Positions 42,607-51,609 of a stretch of DNA of 64,000 bases are shown in pieces. Origin of the DNA: Actinoplanes auranticolor (lineage in GTDB: Bacteria; Actinomycetota; Actinomycetes; Mycobacteriales; Micromonosporaceae); assembly GCF_018332655.1 (NCBI RefSeq), contig NZ_BOQL01000018.1:310001-374000 (forward strand), given 5' to 3'. Below the pieces are notes generated by a model. It saw only the letters and a program-made list of their open reading frames with translations. It was not told the origin of the DNA and searched no databases. The translations under genes were made by a program, and so were the position numbers. Each line of letters begins with the position of its first letter. Position 1 is the stretch's first letter.

Positions 42607-45032
42607 CGGCCGGGCTGGCGACCGCAGCCCCGGCCGGAGCGTCCCCGGCCGGGACGCGGCCGGGCGTCCCGGCGGCCCGGGTCACCGCCGTGCTGCTGGT
42701 GCTGGTCAACGTGCTGGTGCTCGCCGGAACGCCGGGACCGGTACGCGCCGCCGTGGTGCTGCCCGTGGTGGTGCTGCTGCCCGGTGCGTGGGTGATGCGG
42801 GTGATCGGCCTGCGCCGGCCGGCCGGCTGGGACGCGGTGCTGCACGTGGTCGCCTTCGGCCTGTGTTTCCTGCTGGCGGTCAGCCTCGCCGTGGCGGTGG
42901 TGCCCATCGCCGGTGCCCTGTCGACCGTCGGGTGCCTGATCGGCTTCGACCTGGCCATGGGCGCGCTGCTCGGCGTGGCAGCAGTGCGCGCCGTCCCCCT
43001 CACCGGTCCCGCCGAGGTCGAAGAGCCCGGATGGGGATGGCCGCGACTCCCGGTCCGGCCGGCGGATCTCACCGCGGTCGCGCTCGCGGCGCTGGCAGTG
43101 GTCCTGGCCGTGGCCGGCGCCGCCCGGCTGAACGCGGGCGGCAGCGGCACCCTCACCGCGCTGGCGCTGACCGCGGGCGCGATGGCCCTGTTCGGCGCCT
43201 CGCTGCCCGGCGAGCGCGCGCCCGGCTCCCGCAGCGCGCGGGTCCGGGACCAGGCCGCGGCCACCACCGTGTTCCTGCTGGGGCTGGCGGTGCTGCTGGC
43301 CACCTCGCTGCGCGGAACGGGGGTGACCGGCCACGACATCAAGATCGAGATGCACGCGCTGCACGCCACGTTGACCGCCGGCCAGTGGCAGCCCGGCGGT
43401 ATGGCACCGGACTACACCGCGTGCCTGAGCATCACCACGCTGCCCGCGTTCCTGCACCACCTGCTCGGTATCGCGCCGCTGGACGTCTTCCGGGTCTGCT
43501 ACCAGGTCCTCTTCGCCGGCGTCGGCGTCGGCGTGTTCCTGCTCGCCCGGCGCCTGCTCCCCACCGGCGGGGCGGTCGCGGCCGCCGGGCTGTTCGTGGC
43601 CTTCCCGACCTTCGTCAACGACATGCCGATGCTCAACCGGCAGGAACTGGCGTTGATCTTCTTCACCGTCGCCATGCTGGCGCTGCTGGACGATCGAGGT
43701 TCCCGGCGCCACCGGCTGGTGACGTTCGCCGTCATGGCCGCCGGCCTGACGGTCTCCCACTACTCGACCACCTACGTCACCGTCGGCCTGCTGTTCTCGG
43801 GATGGCTGCTGCTGCGTACCCCCGCGCTCGCCGTCGCGGTCCGCCGGCGCACCGGCCGTCCGGACCGGTCCGGACGACCGCCGGCCCGGTGGCCGGCCCG
43901 GGTCGTCGCCGGCCTGCCGGGCTGGCGGGGAGCACACCCGGTTCCGCCGCCGCTGCTCGGCCCACGCCTGGTCCTGCTGCTCGTGGTCTTCTCGGTGGGC
44001 TGGAGCGTGTGCACCGGCAGCGGCGGCGGCCTGCTCCGGACGGTGCAGGACACGATGGCGGCGGTCCAGCGCAGCAACAGCCAGTCGGCCGACGCGGTCG
44101 GGTACAGCTTCTTCGGCGGGCGTCCCGCCCGCACCGACGAGCAGGTGCTGCGCGACTACCTGGCCGCCCGGGGCGCCCCGGCAGATCCCGGCGCGGCCGG
44201 CCGGCTGGCCACCACCTGTCCCGTCCGGCTGGTGCCGGCGGACACCCTGCCGGAAACCCCGGCCGGCCGGGGGCTCCAGGCTGTGGGGATCCCGCCGGCC
44301 ACGGTCACGGCAGCTTCCCGGATCGCCGCCGTGGCGCTGTTCCAGCTCGGCGCAATCCTCGGTCTGATGCTGCTGTGGTGGGCCACCCGGCGCTCGTCCG
44401 GCCCGGCGCGCGTCCTCACCGCACTCGGCCTGGCAGCGCTGGGCCTGCTCGCGGCCACGGTCGTCCTCCCCCAGCTGTCGCTGAACTACGGACTCCTCCG
44501 GCTGTTCCAGCAGTTCCTGATCCTGCTGGCCCCGATGGTGGTCATCCTGCTGACCACCGCCCTGGGCGGGTTCCGCCGGCACCTGCCCGCAGCGGGGGCC
44601 GCGGTGGTCGTCACGGCCTGCTTCGTCAGCACCTCGGGGCTCCTGCCGCAGTTCCTCGGCGGCTACCCACCCCAGCTGAACCTGAACAACGCGGGCGCGT
44701 ACTACCGGGCCTGGTACGCCGCGGCCGAGGACGTGACGGCGGCCAGCTGGCTGGGCGCCTCCGTACCGGCCGGGGCAGTCGTCGCCGCCGACAGCGCGGA
44801 CACCGCGCTGCTGCGGGCCGGCACGCGGTTCGATCCCCGCGAGGGTGTGGCCCCCGGCATCGTGCCGGCCGACGCCTACCTGCGGATCGACGCCGACGCA
44901 GACGGCCGGGCCCGGGCCGTGATCGTGGCGGACGACCGAATCCTGACCATCGGCTTCCCGCTGCGGTGCGTGGCCGCCGGACGGCCACTGCTCTACGCCC
45001 GGGACGGGCGTCTCGTCTACGGGCCGACATGA
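42603..45032 (+). CDS. Large polytopic membrane protein, candidate glycan polymerase or GT-C transferase
   Basis: 809 residues from the GTG in the GTGA overlap. At least twelve membrane helices, in two blocks, separated by loops. A large extracytoplasmic loop follows the fifth or sixth helix ('GTGVTGHDIKIEMHALHATL', 'MAPDYTACLSIT'). Characteristic 'NRQELALIFFTVAMLALLDD' and 'GLTVSHYSTTYVTVGLLF' recall DUF2206-type proteins. Acidic residues in the first outer loop fit a GT-C or Wzy-like catalytic site. In an operon with four glycosyltransferases and a flippase, the polymerase (Wzy) function is otherwise unassigned, so this is the best candidate. Confidence 0.75.
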   Translation: MTAGLATAAPAGASPAGTRPGVPAARVTAVLLVLVNVLVLAGTPGPVRAAVVLPVVVLLPGAWVMRVIGLRRPAGWDAVLHVVAFGLCFLLAVSLAVAVVPIAGALSTVGCLIGFDLAMGALLGVAAVRAVPLTGPAEVEEPGWGWPRLPVRPADLTAVALAALAVVLAVAGAARLNAGGSGTLTALALTAGAMALFGASLPGERAPGSRSARVRDQAAATTVFLLGLAVLLATSLRGTGVTGHDIKIEMHALHATLTAGQWQPGGMAPDYTACLSITTLPAFLHHLLGIAPLDVFRVCYQVLFAGVGVGVFLLARRLLPTGGAVAAAGLFVAFPTFVNDMPMLNRQELALIFFTVAMLALLDDRGSRRHRLVTFAVMAAGLTVSHYSTTYVTVGLLFSGWLLLRTPALAVAVRRRTGRPDRSGRPPARWPARVVAGLPGWRGAHPVPPPLLGPRLVLLLVVFSVGWSVCTGSGGGLLRTVQDTMAAVQRSNSQSADAVGYSFFGGRPARTDEQVLRDYLAARGAPADPGAAGRLATTCPVRLVPADTLPETPAGRGLQAVGIPPATVTAASRIAAVALFQLGAILGLMLLWWATRRSSGPARVLTALGLAALGLLAATVVLPQLSLNYGLLRLFQQFLILLAPMVVILLTTALGGFRRHLPAAGAAVVVTACFVSTSGLLPQFLGGYPPQLNLNNAGAYYRAWYAAAEDVTAASWLGASVPAGAVVAADSADTALLRAGTRFDPREGVAPGIVPADAYLRIDADADGRARAVIVADDRILTIGFPLRCVAAGRPLLYARDGRLVYGPT

Positions 45033-45037
45033 GGTGA

Positions 45038-46351
45038 ATGGACGCGATGCGGATCCTGCACGTCATCAACAACGGAAGCACCTGCGGCGGAGCCGAGCGG
45101 CTCACCGCGGACCTGGTGCGCGCGCAGCGGGCCGGCGGCCACGACGTCCACGTGCTGGCCGGCGACCGCCCCGGACCCGGTGAGTGGTTCGCGGACAGCA
45201 CGTGGCCGGTGCGGACGGCACGCGGCCCGGCCCGGATCCGCAACTTCTACGTCAACCAGGGCGCCCGAGCGGCCCTGCGCGAGCTGCTGAGCCGGTTCGC
45301 CCCGGACGTCGTGCACCTGCACACGATCGGACTGCTGTCCGCCGGCGCGTTACCGCTGCTGCGGGGCACGCCCACGGTGATGACGGTGCACGGGCCGGAG
45401 TACTTCGTCGGCGGCACCGTCCGGTACTGCCTGCCGGCGGCCTACTTCCGCCGGGCCGACCGGGTGGCCGGCCGGCTGAACGCCCGCGGAGTCGCCGCGT
45501 ACGCCTGGGGCGGCGTGGTCACGGCGGGCCTGTCCCGCTATCTCCTGCGCCGGCACGTCGACGTGTTCACTGCGCCCAGTGCCTCCATGGCCGGCCTGGT
45601 CGAACGGTCGCTCGGGCCGACCAGGATCATCCGCAACGGGCTCGACGAGGGGTTCCGGGCAGCGGTCCGCGCCCGGACGGCCAACCCACCCGGGACCGGT
45701 CCGCGCCCGCTGACCGCCGGCGCGCCCGGGTCCAGGGCGCGGCCGGTGACGGACGACGCGCCCGCGTCCGGTCCGCGGCTGGTGACGGCCGGGCGGCTGG
45801 AGGACGTCAAGGGTGTTCAGGTGCTGCTCGCCGCGATGCCGGCGATTCTCGCCGCGTACCCCGAGGCCCGGCTGACGGTCCTCGGCACCGGTTCCATGGA
45901 GGACCGCCTGCGGCGGCTGGCCGGCGAGCTCGGCGTCGGGCCGGCGGTGAGCTGGGCCGGCTGGTCGCCACCGGCCACGATGGCCGCCGCCCTGGCGGCG
46001 GCCGACATCGCGGTGGTCCCGTCGATCTGGCCGGAATCGTTCGGACTGACCGCCCTGGAAGCGCTGGCCGCCGGCTGCGCCGTCGTCGCCGCCGACTCCG
46101 GCGGGCTCCCGGACCTGGTCCGGCCCGGCGAGACCGGCCTGCTGGTGCCGCCGGGCGACGCACCCGCCCTGGCCGAGGCCGTTCTGCTTCTGCTGGCCGA
46201 TCCGGCGTTGCGGGCCCGGCTGGCCGCGGCCGGGACGCAGCTGGCCGACCAGCTCACGCTGACCGCATACGCCGAAGCCGTGTACGCCGCGTATCACGAC
46301 GCGGGTGCCGCGGACCGGACCACCTCCCCGACCACGGTGCCCGGGCGATGA
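45038..46351 (+). CDS. GT4 family glycosyltransferase with internal repeat insertion
   Basis: 437 residues. GAGGTGA lies just before the ATG; a second ATG three codons in ('MRILHVINNGSTCGGAER') is an alternative with RBS spacing that is rather long. GT-B motifs: 'GGAERLTADLVRAQRAGG', 'VVHLHTIG', 'SWAGWSPPATMAAALAAADI' and 'PSIWPESFGLTALEALAAGC'. Between the two domains, the conserved 'GPRLVTAGRLEDVKG' strand is preceded by two extra in-frame copies of a 12-residue unit, absent from related enzymes. Its end overlaps the flippase start (ATGA). Confidence 0.9.
   Translation: MDAMRILHVINNGSTCGGAERLTADLVRAQRAGGHDVHVLAGDRPGPGEWFADSTWPVRTARGPARIRNFYVNQGARAALRELLSRFAPDVVHLHTIGLLSAGALPLLRGTPTVMTVHGPEYFVGGTVRYCLPAAYFRRADRVAGRLNARGVAAYAWGGVVTAGLSRYLLRRHVDVFTAPSASMAGLVERSLGPTRIIRNGLDEGFRAAVRARTANPPGTGPRPLTAGAPGSRARPVTDDAPASGPRLVTAGRLEDVKGVQVLLAAMPAILAAYPEARLTVLGTGSMEDRLRRLAGELGVGPAVSWAGWSPPATMAAALAAADIAVVPSIWPESFGLTALEALAAGCAVVAADSGGLPDLVRPGETGLLVPPGDAPALAEAVLLLLADPALRARLAAAGTQLADQLTLTAYAEAVYAAYHDAGAADRTTSPTTVPGR
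45698..45805 (+). repeat. Three tandem 36-bp units inside the GT4 gene
   Basis: Units at 45698-45733, 45734-45769 and 45770-45805 encode GPRPLTAGAPGS, RARPVTDDAPAS and GPRLVTAGRLED. The third is the normal GT4 strand; the first two look like diverged duplications of it. All are multiples of three, keeping frame. Confidence 0.7.
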
Positions 46352-47661
46352 CCGACTCGACGCTCGCGAGACCGGCCACCGGCCCGCTGGCCCGGCTGCG
46401 GGTGGCGGCCGCCGACAGCCTGTTCCGTAATTCCGCCTTCCTGCTGCTCGCGACCGTGGAACTGGCCGCCGGAGGCTTCCTGTTCTGGCAGATGGTCGCC
46501 CACCTGTTCCCCGCGGCGGAGGTGGGCCGGGCCAGCGCGCTGATCTCGGCGTCCGTCCTGATCGGCAGCTGCGCGCTGCTGGGCATGCACAACGCCGTCA
46601 TCCGCTACCTGCACACCTGGGAGGACGACGCGGCCACGGTCGACACCGCGCTGACGACGGTGCTGGTGGCCGCCACGGCCGGTGCGCTCGCTTTCGTCGC
46701 GCTGGCGCCGGCCGTCGCGCCCGAACTCGCCGGCCTGCTGCGACACCCGCTCAACGCCGCCCTCTTCGTGCTGCTGACCAGCGGGTACGCGGTCAACATG
46801 GTCGGCGACAACGTCTTCGTGGCCGCCCGCCGCAGCGGATTCGTGCTGGGCCGCAACACCGTGGTCGTCGTGCTCCGGCTGCTGTTGCCCCTGGCCTGCC
46901 TGGGCCTGGGCGCCCTGGGCATCTTCACCGCCTATCAGGGGGCGATGGTCGCCGCCCTGGTGGTGTACCTCTTCGCGCTCCGGCGGGTGCTCGGCCTGCC
47001 GAGCCGGCTGCGGCTGCGCTGGGACCGCCTCGCCGCCATGTGGCGGTACTCCGCGTGGAACTACCTGGCGACTGTCATTCTGATGCTCCCGGCCCTGCTC
47101 ATGCCCATCCTCGTCGCCGAACGGGTCGATCCGGCCTCGGCCGCCTACTACTACGTGGCCGCGCTGCTGGCCGGCACGCTGGCGTTCGTGCCCCAGGCCA
47201 CCAGCCGCAGCTTCTTCGCCGAAGCCGAGCGGGACCCGGCCCGGATGCGGGCATCGCTGGGCCGGGTGGTCCGGCTCACCGTCGCGGTGGAGCTCCCCAT
47301 GCTGCTCGCGCTGCTGCTCGGCGGCCACTTCGCCCTGAGCCTGTTCGGCGGCCAGTACGCCGCGGCGTACCCGCTGCTGGTCGTGCTGGCGCTCACCCAG
47401 GCGTTGACCTCCATCGGGTACGTGGGCAGCACCGTGCTGATGGTGCTCGGGCGGTTGCGGCTGCTCTGCGCCCTGTCGGCCGTGGCTTCCGCCGCCGCCC
47501 TGCTCGGCGCGTACCTGCTGGTCGGGCGGGGCTTGATCTGGGCCGGCTGGTCCCTGCTGATCGGCGAGGTGATCCTGGCCGCGATCTACCTGCTGCTGAT
47601 CCGCTCGGTGCTGGCCGCGAGCGGGACGGTCAGGGCTTGCGTCCCATCCCGGCTCCGATGA
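46348..47661 (+). CDS. Polysaccharide flippase (Wzx/MATE-like, MOP superfamily)
   Basis: 437 residues, ATG overlapping the glycosyltransferase stop (ATGA). Twelve to fourteen membrane helices throughout, with 'FPAAEVGRASALISASVLIG' in the first third and 'MWRYSAWNYLATVILMLPAL' opening the second half, both typical of MOP flippases of the Wzx/MurJ type. It would flip the lipid-linked repeat unit made by the upstream transferases. It is the last gene of the glycan operon and overlaps the converging methyltransferase gene by 32 bp, so no separate terminator fits. Confidence 0.88.
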   Translation: MTDSTLARPATGPLARLRVAAADSLFRNSAFLLLATVELAAGGFLFWQMVAHLFPAAEVGRASALISASVLIGSCALLGMHNAVIRYLHTWEDDAATVDTALTTVLVAATAGALAFVALAPAVAPELAGLLRHPLNAALFVLLTSGYAVNMVGDNVFVAARRSGFVLGRNTVVVVLRLLLPLACLGLGALGIFTAYQGAMVAALVVYLFALRRVLGLPSRLRLRWDRLAAMWRYSAWNYLATVILMLPALLMPILVAERVDPASAAYYYVAALLAGTLAFVPQATSRSFFAEAERDPARMRASLGRVVRLTVAVELPMLLALLLGGHFALSLFGGQYAAAYPLLVVLALTQALTSIGYVGSTVLMVLGRLRLLCALSAVASAAALLGAYLLVGRGLIWAGWSLLIGEVILAAIYLLLIRSVLAASGTVRACVPSRLR

Positions 47662-48469
47662 TCTTCCCCGCGAAGGTCATCGGGTCCGGCACGACATCGG
47701 TGGGGTCCGGGCGCCAGAGCGGGTTGTAGACGACGCCCGGGTCCAGCAGTTGCGTCCCGGCGAAGAAGCCGCGGACCTCGTCGAAGGTCCGGAACCGCCC
47801 ACTGCCCAGGTCGCTGAGCATGACCCGCTCGATCTGCGCGGTCTCCTCCCCGCCGTCGATGAAGTGGGTGATGAACAGGTGACTGCCCGGGGGCACCGCA
47901 TCGCGATAGCGGGCGACGAGCTCAGCGGGGCGCTGGGCGTCGTCGAGGTGGTGCAGCACGGCGACCATCAACAGTCCGACCGGCCGCTCGAGATCGATCA
48001 GGGCGCGCAGGTCCCCGTCGCTCAGGACCTCGTCCGGCTCGCAGAAGTCAGCGGTGATCACCGTGGTGTCCGGGTTCGCGTCCAGCAGGGCACGGCCGTG
48101 GGTCAGGACCATCGGATCGTTGTCGACGTAGACCACTCTGGCCCGCGGGTTCCGGCTCTGCGCCACCTCGTGGGTGTTCTGCACCGTCGGCAGGCCGGCA
48201 CCGAGGTCGATGAACTGGTCGATGCCCTGGCCGACCATGTACCGCACGGCCCGGCCGAGCACGGCCCGGTTGTAGAGCGGCACATCCGCCCCGCCGGGCG
48301 TGAGTTCCATGAGCTTGTCGCGAACGGCCCGGTCGACCGCGAAATTGTCCTTGCCGCCCAGTAACGCGTCGTAGACACGAGCCACACTCGGCACCGAGGT
48401 GTCCACCCCGATCGGGATCCGGCGATCGGTGGCCGAGTTGAGACCGGTGCCTTCCGGCGCGATATCCAT
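47630..48469 (-). CDS. SAM-dependent methyltransferase (DUF574 / PF04672 type)
   Basis: 279 residues from the ATG preceded by TTTGGAG; a TTG four codons upstream is less likely. 'PSVARVYDALLGGKDNFAVDR' and 'GIDQFIDLGAGLPTVQNTHE' are the hallmarks of the actinobacterial S-adenosyl methyltransferase family PF04672. Also seen are 'VYVDNDPMVLTHGRALL' and 'LLMVAVLHHLDD'. These enzymes are abundant in actinomycetes; their substrates are mostly unknown. Its 3' end runs 32 bp into the flippase gene. No operon partner on its strand. Confidence 0.92.
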   Translation of the reverse strand: MDIAPEGTGLNSATDRRIPIGVDTSVPSVARVYDALLGGKDNFAVDRAVRDKLMELTPGGADVPLYNRAVLGRAVRYMVGQGIDQFIDLGAGLPTVQNTHEVAQSRNPRARVVYVDNDPMVLTHGRALLDANPDTTVITADFCEPDEVLSDGDLRALIDLERPVGLLMVAVLHHLDDAQRPAELVARYRDAVPPGSHLFITHFIDGGEETAQIERVMLSDLGSGRFRTFDEVRGFFAGTQLLDPGVVYNPLWRPDPTDVVPDPMTFAGKIIGAGMGRKP

Positions 48470-48522
48470 AATGGACTCCAAATCAGGGGGGAGGGCTGGC
48501 GAACAGAGTGTAAGGCTTATGG

Positions 48523-48837
48523 TCAGCCGGTGGGACGGAGCAGCACGGCGTACAGGTCACCGGGGCCGGGCTCGTGGACGTTGCCGTCGGCGTCCCGGCC
48601 GAGCGGAGCGGAATCGCCGGCGGCCGGGAAGAACCAGCCCTCCTCCACATCGGCCAGCGGTGAACAGTCCTCCCCGCCGCCCGCTCCGTCTCTCGCGACG
48701 ACCACAACGGCGTCGTCCGGCAGATCGGCGAGAATGTCTCGCAAACCCGCGACGGTCATCATCCCGAGGGTGAAGATCGGATCGACCCGGGCGTTCTGAT
48801 CTCGTACATAGGTGTTGTCATCGGCACTCACTGCCAT
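48523..48837 (-). CDS. Small hypothetical protein coupled to the LysR gene
   Basis: 104 residues from 'MAVSADDN' with GGGG just before; an ATG three codons upstream is an alternative. It overlaps the LysR gene's end by 10 bp and so is co-translated. 'GMMTVAGLRDILADLPDDAVVVVARDG' is followed by 'CSPLADVEEGWFFPAAG', a pattern known from short actinobacterial and phage proteins of unknown function. No signal peptide, no catalytic motif. Confidence 0.72.
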   Translation of the reverse strand: MAVSADDNTYVRDQNARVDPIFTLGMMTVAGLRDILADLPDDAVVVVARDGAGGGEDCSPLADVEEGWFFPAAGDSAPLGRDADGNVHEPGPGDLYAVLLRPTG

Positions 48838-49772
48838 GCACCCCATTTCGGCATCCACACGTTCTCGTCGGATGTTGTCGTTCTTCTTCGGGAGCTGAGG
48901 TAGTCGCGAAGGCTGCTGAGCGCGGGATGCGGGTTGTCGTCGCGCCAGATCAGTGACATCGGGTAGACCGGTGCCGGGTCGCGCACCGGTATGCGCCGCA
49001 GGTCGTAGCTGTCCGGCCACAGGTACCGGGTGCGTTCGCCGATGAAGGTCGCCAGGTGCGGCGAGCCGGCGATCTCGGCCATCAGCGCCTCGCTGCCGAA
49101 GACCGGCCCGGTCACGTCGATGGTGAGGCCGAACGCGGCGGCGAGTTCGTCGTAGTAGCCCGCCCATTCGGTGCCGGTGGCCAGCCCCGGCATCCAGATG
49201 CGGTGTTCGACGAGTTGGGCGGGCGTGACCGAGCCGGCGTCGGCGAGCGCATGGCGTGGTCCGACGAGCAGTTCGTGATGCTCGTCGATCACACGAGCGG
49301 TCCTGATCGCCCGCGGCAGCTGGCGCGCGGGGACGGTGACGGCGTGGAAGGTGGCGTCGATCGTCCCCGCTTCGACGGCGGCGGTCGCGGCATGCACATC
49401 GGCGTCCAGCAGCGTGACGACGTCCAGCTCGATCCGCGGATCCGTGCGGTGGAACTCCTGCAGCAGCACCGCCGGGGCGATCCGCCGGCTGTGCACGTCG
49501 ATGCGCAGGGCGCGCCGGCCGGGACGGACGGAGGCGTCGGCGCGCTCTGCCACCCGGATCAGCTCCCGGGCGTGGGGCAGCAGTGCCTGGCCGTCGACGG
49601 TCAGGTGGGCGCCGCGGGCAGTGCGGGTGAACAGCCGCACCTGCAGGTCCTTCTCCAGAGCGGCGATGCGCTTGGACACGGCCTGCTGGGTGATCGACAG
49701 CGCGGTGGCGGCGTCCTGGAACTGGCCGGCGTCCGCGGCGGCCACGAACGTGCGTACGGCGGCGAGATCCAC
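48828..49772 (-). CDS. LysR family transcriptional regulator
   Basis: 314 residues from the GTG giving 'VDLAAVRTFVAAADAGQF'. LysR winged HTH: 'DAATALSITQQAVSKRIAAL' and 'EKDLQVRLFTRT'. It is followed by a substrate-binding domain of two alpha/beta lobes ('ALRIDVHSRRIAPAVLLQEF'). It diverges from the broken MFS gene, with a CACAAC-N5-GTTGTG repeat between; the MFS gene is the expected target. If the transporter is dead, this regulator may have lost its main role. Confidence 0.92.
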   Translation of the reverse strand: MDLAAVRTFVAAADAGQFQDAATALSITQQAVSKRIAALEKDLQVRLFTRTARGAHLTVDGQALLPHARELIRVAERADASVRPGRRALRIDVHSRRIAPAVLLQEFHRTDPRIELDVVTLLDADVHAATAAVEAGTIDATFHAVTVPARQLPRAIRTARVIDEHHELLVGPRHALADAGSVTPAQLVEHRIWMPGLATGTEWAGYYDELAAAFGLTIDVTGPVFGSEALMAEIAGSPHLATFIGERTRYLWPDSYDLRRIPVRDPAPVYPMSLIWRDDNPHPALSSLRDYLSSRRRTTTSDENVWMPKWGAWQ

Positions 49773-49788
49773 GCGCTGACCGTACCCA

Positions 49789-49805
49789 CACAACGTCCGG
49801 TTGTG
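49789..49805. promoter_or_regulatory. Probable LysR binding site
   Basis: Arms CACAAC and GTTGTG separated by 5 bp, 17 bp upstream of the LysR start, in the divergent gap to the MFS gene. Size and place fit a LysR recognition box. Confidence 0.5.
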
Positions 49806-49896
49806 GCTCGCCGCCGGTTCGGTTGTTTGATTCGTTCACCCGGGCCCTGCTTTGCTCCCAGCGTTCAACGGCGGACGGCTGGGCGGGAGGTGCGGA

Positions 49897-51154
49897 TTGG
49901 CGGCGAGGCGATCCCTGGGCCGGCAGTTCGGCTGGCTGTGGGCGGCGTACGCGGTCAGCGCGTACGGCTCGGGGTTCGGATTCGGCGCCCTGCCGCTGAT
50001 CGCCGTCCTGGTCCTGGACGCCGGCCCCGCGCAGGTTTCCGCCCTGGCCGCGGTCGGTCCGGCGGTGGGTGCGCTGATCGCGTTGCCGCTCGGGCCTTGG
50101 GTGGAGTTCCACCGCAAGCGACCGGTGATGATCGCGATGGATCTGGCCCGGTTCGCGGCCATGCTGACGATCCCCCTCGCCTACGCTCTCGGCCGGCTCA
50201 GCTTCGTGCAGTTGCTGGTCGTCTCGGCTCTGGTCGCCGCGGCCAAGATCGCGTTCAGCGCGGCCGGCGGCGCCTACCTCAAGACTCTCCTCGCCCCGGA
50301 CGACCTGCTGGTGGCCAACGCGCGGTTCGAGTCGACGACGTGGAGCGCCATCGGGGTCGGGCCCACCGATGGGCGGTGCCGCGATCGGTCTGTTCGGGCC
50401 GGTCACGTCCGTCGTGGCCGACGCGCTGAGCTTCCTGCTCTCCGCGCTGGGCATCACGGCGATTCGCAGCCGGGAGGAACCCCCGCAGCGCACCGGCGAC
50501 CGCCGGGTCCGGGCCGGCGAGCTGCTCGACGGCTGGCGGCACCTGCTGAGCCATCCCGGGCTACGGGCGCTCTACCTCAACCAGCTGCTCGTCGCCGGAC
50601 TGATCATGGCCAGCGAGCCACTGCTGGCGGTGCTGCTGCTCGGCGAGCTCGGCTTCGCGCCCTGGCAGTACGGCCTGGCCTTCGCCGCGCCCTGCCTCGG
50701 CGGGCTCCTCGGCTCCCGCCTGGCCCCTCGTGCGGTGACCCGCTTCGGCCGGCACCGCATTCTGCGCACCGTCGGCACGCTCCGCGCGGTCTGGCTGATC
50801 GGCCTCGCCTTCGTCCAGCCCGGTGCTGCCGGTCTCGCCACCGTGATCGTGGTCGAACTCGCGATCATCGTCAGCATGAGCCTGTTCAACCCGGTGCTCG
50901 CGACCTACCGCCTCGAACACACCCCCGACGACCGCGTCGCCCGTACCCTCACGGCCTGGTCGATCGGCAGCAGCGCAGCCATCGCCATGCTCAGCGCGCT
51001 CGGTGGTCTGCTCGCCGCCGCCACCAGCCCGCGCACCGCCCTCATCACTGCGGGGCTGCTCATCCTGGCCAGCCCGCTCCTGCTGCCGCGCCGCCCTGCT
51101 CCCGAAGCCCCACCGACCGCGTCCCCTACGAAGTCCGCTTCCCGCACGGGATAA
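49897..51154 (+). pseudogene. MFS transporter with single-base frameshift
   Basis: The TTG start with GGGAGG fits an MFS protein of ~420 residues ('WLWAAYAVSAYGSGFGFGAL', 'PLGPWVEFHRKRPVMIAMDL'). At about 50361-50368 the frame breaks: '...STTWSAIGVGP' continues only in the next frame as 'MGGAAIGLFGPVTSVVADAL' through to a proper C-terminus. Deleting one base (the A at 50365) in GGGCCCACCGATGGG would restore 'GPPMGGAAIGLFG', as expected in this family. So it is either a recent pseudogene or a sequencing error. It is related to drug or siderophore efflux members with twelve helices. Regulator divergent. Confidence 0.82.
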
Positions 51155-51278
51155 CCACGCGGTCATGGCACGGTTCCACTCTCACGTGCCGGCGCTGTCC
51201 TGACAGCTCTACGGCAGCCGCGACTCCGACACCACGCTTCTCGGGAGCGCCCGGCCCGGGTCAATGCTCGGACCACGG

Positions 51279-51316
51279 CCCGTCATAGTGCCGCGGTGGC
51301 GCGGCACTATGACGGG
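51279..51316. terminator. Perfect 17-bp stem-loop terminator
   Basis: CCCGTCATAGTGCCGCG (51279-51295) pairs with 51300-51316 around the loop GTGG. It lies between the MFS gene and the converging remnant frame and has no U-tract. Probably works in both directions. Confidence 0.8.
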
Positions 51317-51333
51317 ACCGGCACCGATGCGGG

Positions 51334-51609
51334 TCATGAAGGGGTGCTCTCCTCGGCGGGTATCCGTGGTGAGACGTGGTAATGGGCGATCCGCCAGGCG
51401 CCACCGGCCCGGCGCGCCACGACGGTGAGATTGACCGCGATCGGGGGCCGGTCGACCAACGAGAACTCGGCCGCGACCCAGCCCAGCACGACGTCGTCGG
51501 CGAGCTCGCGGGTCTGCAGGATCCGGTAGGCCACCGTCATCCCGGCCGGCTGCCCGGCGTAGTACTCCGTCACCCCGGCCCGCCCGATGGTGTACGGGTG
51601 CACGCCCTG
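51334..51609 (-). pseudogene. SnoaL/NTF2-like fragment (C-terminal part)
   Basis: About 91 residues with 'GRAGVTEYYAGQPAGMTVAY', 'LADDVVLGWVAAEFSL', 'PPIAVNLTVVARR' and 'WRIAHYHVSP', the last two-thirds of a SnoaL-like cone domain. The N-terminus is missing and the frame continues upstream, in frame, into an SDR fragment. It lacks its own start. Confidence 0.7.

Noticed and set aside
48523..50493. Long minus-strand frame covering the LysR and MFS genes
   Set aside because: Only the last ~104 codons look like a protein; the remainder is Arg/Pro-rich and antisense or out-of-frame to two recognisable genes.
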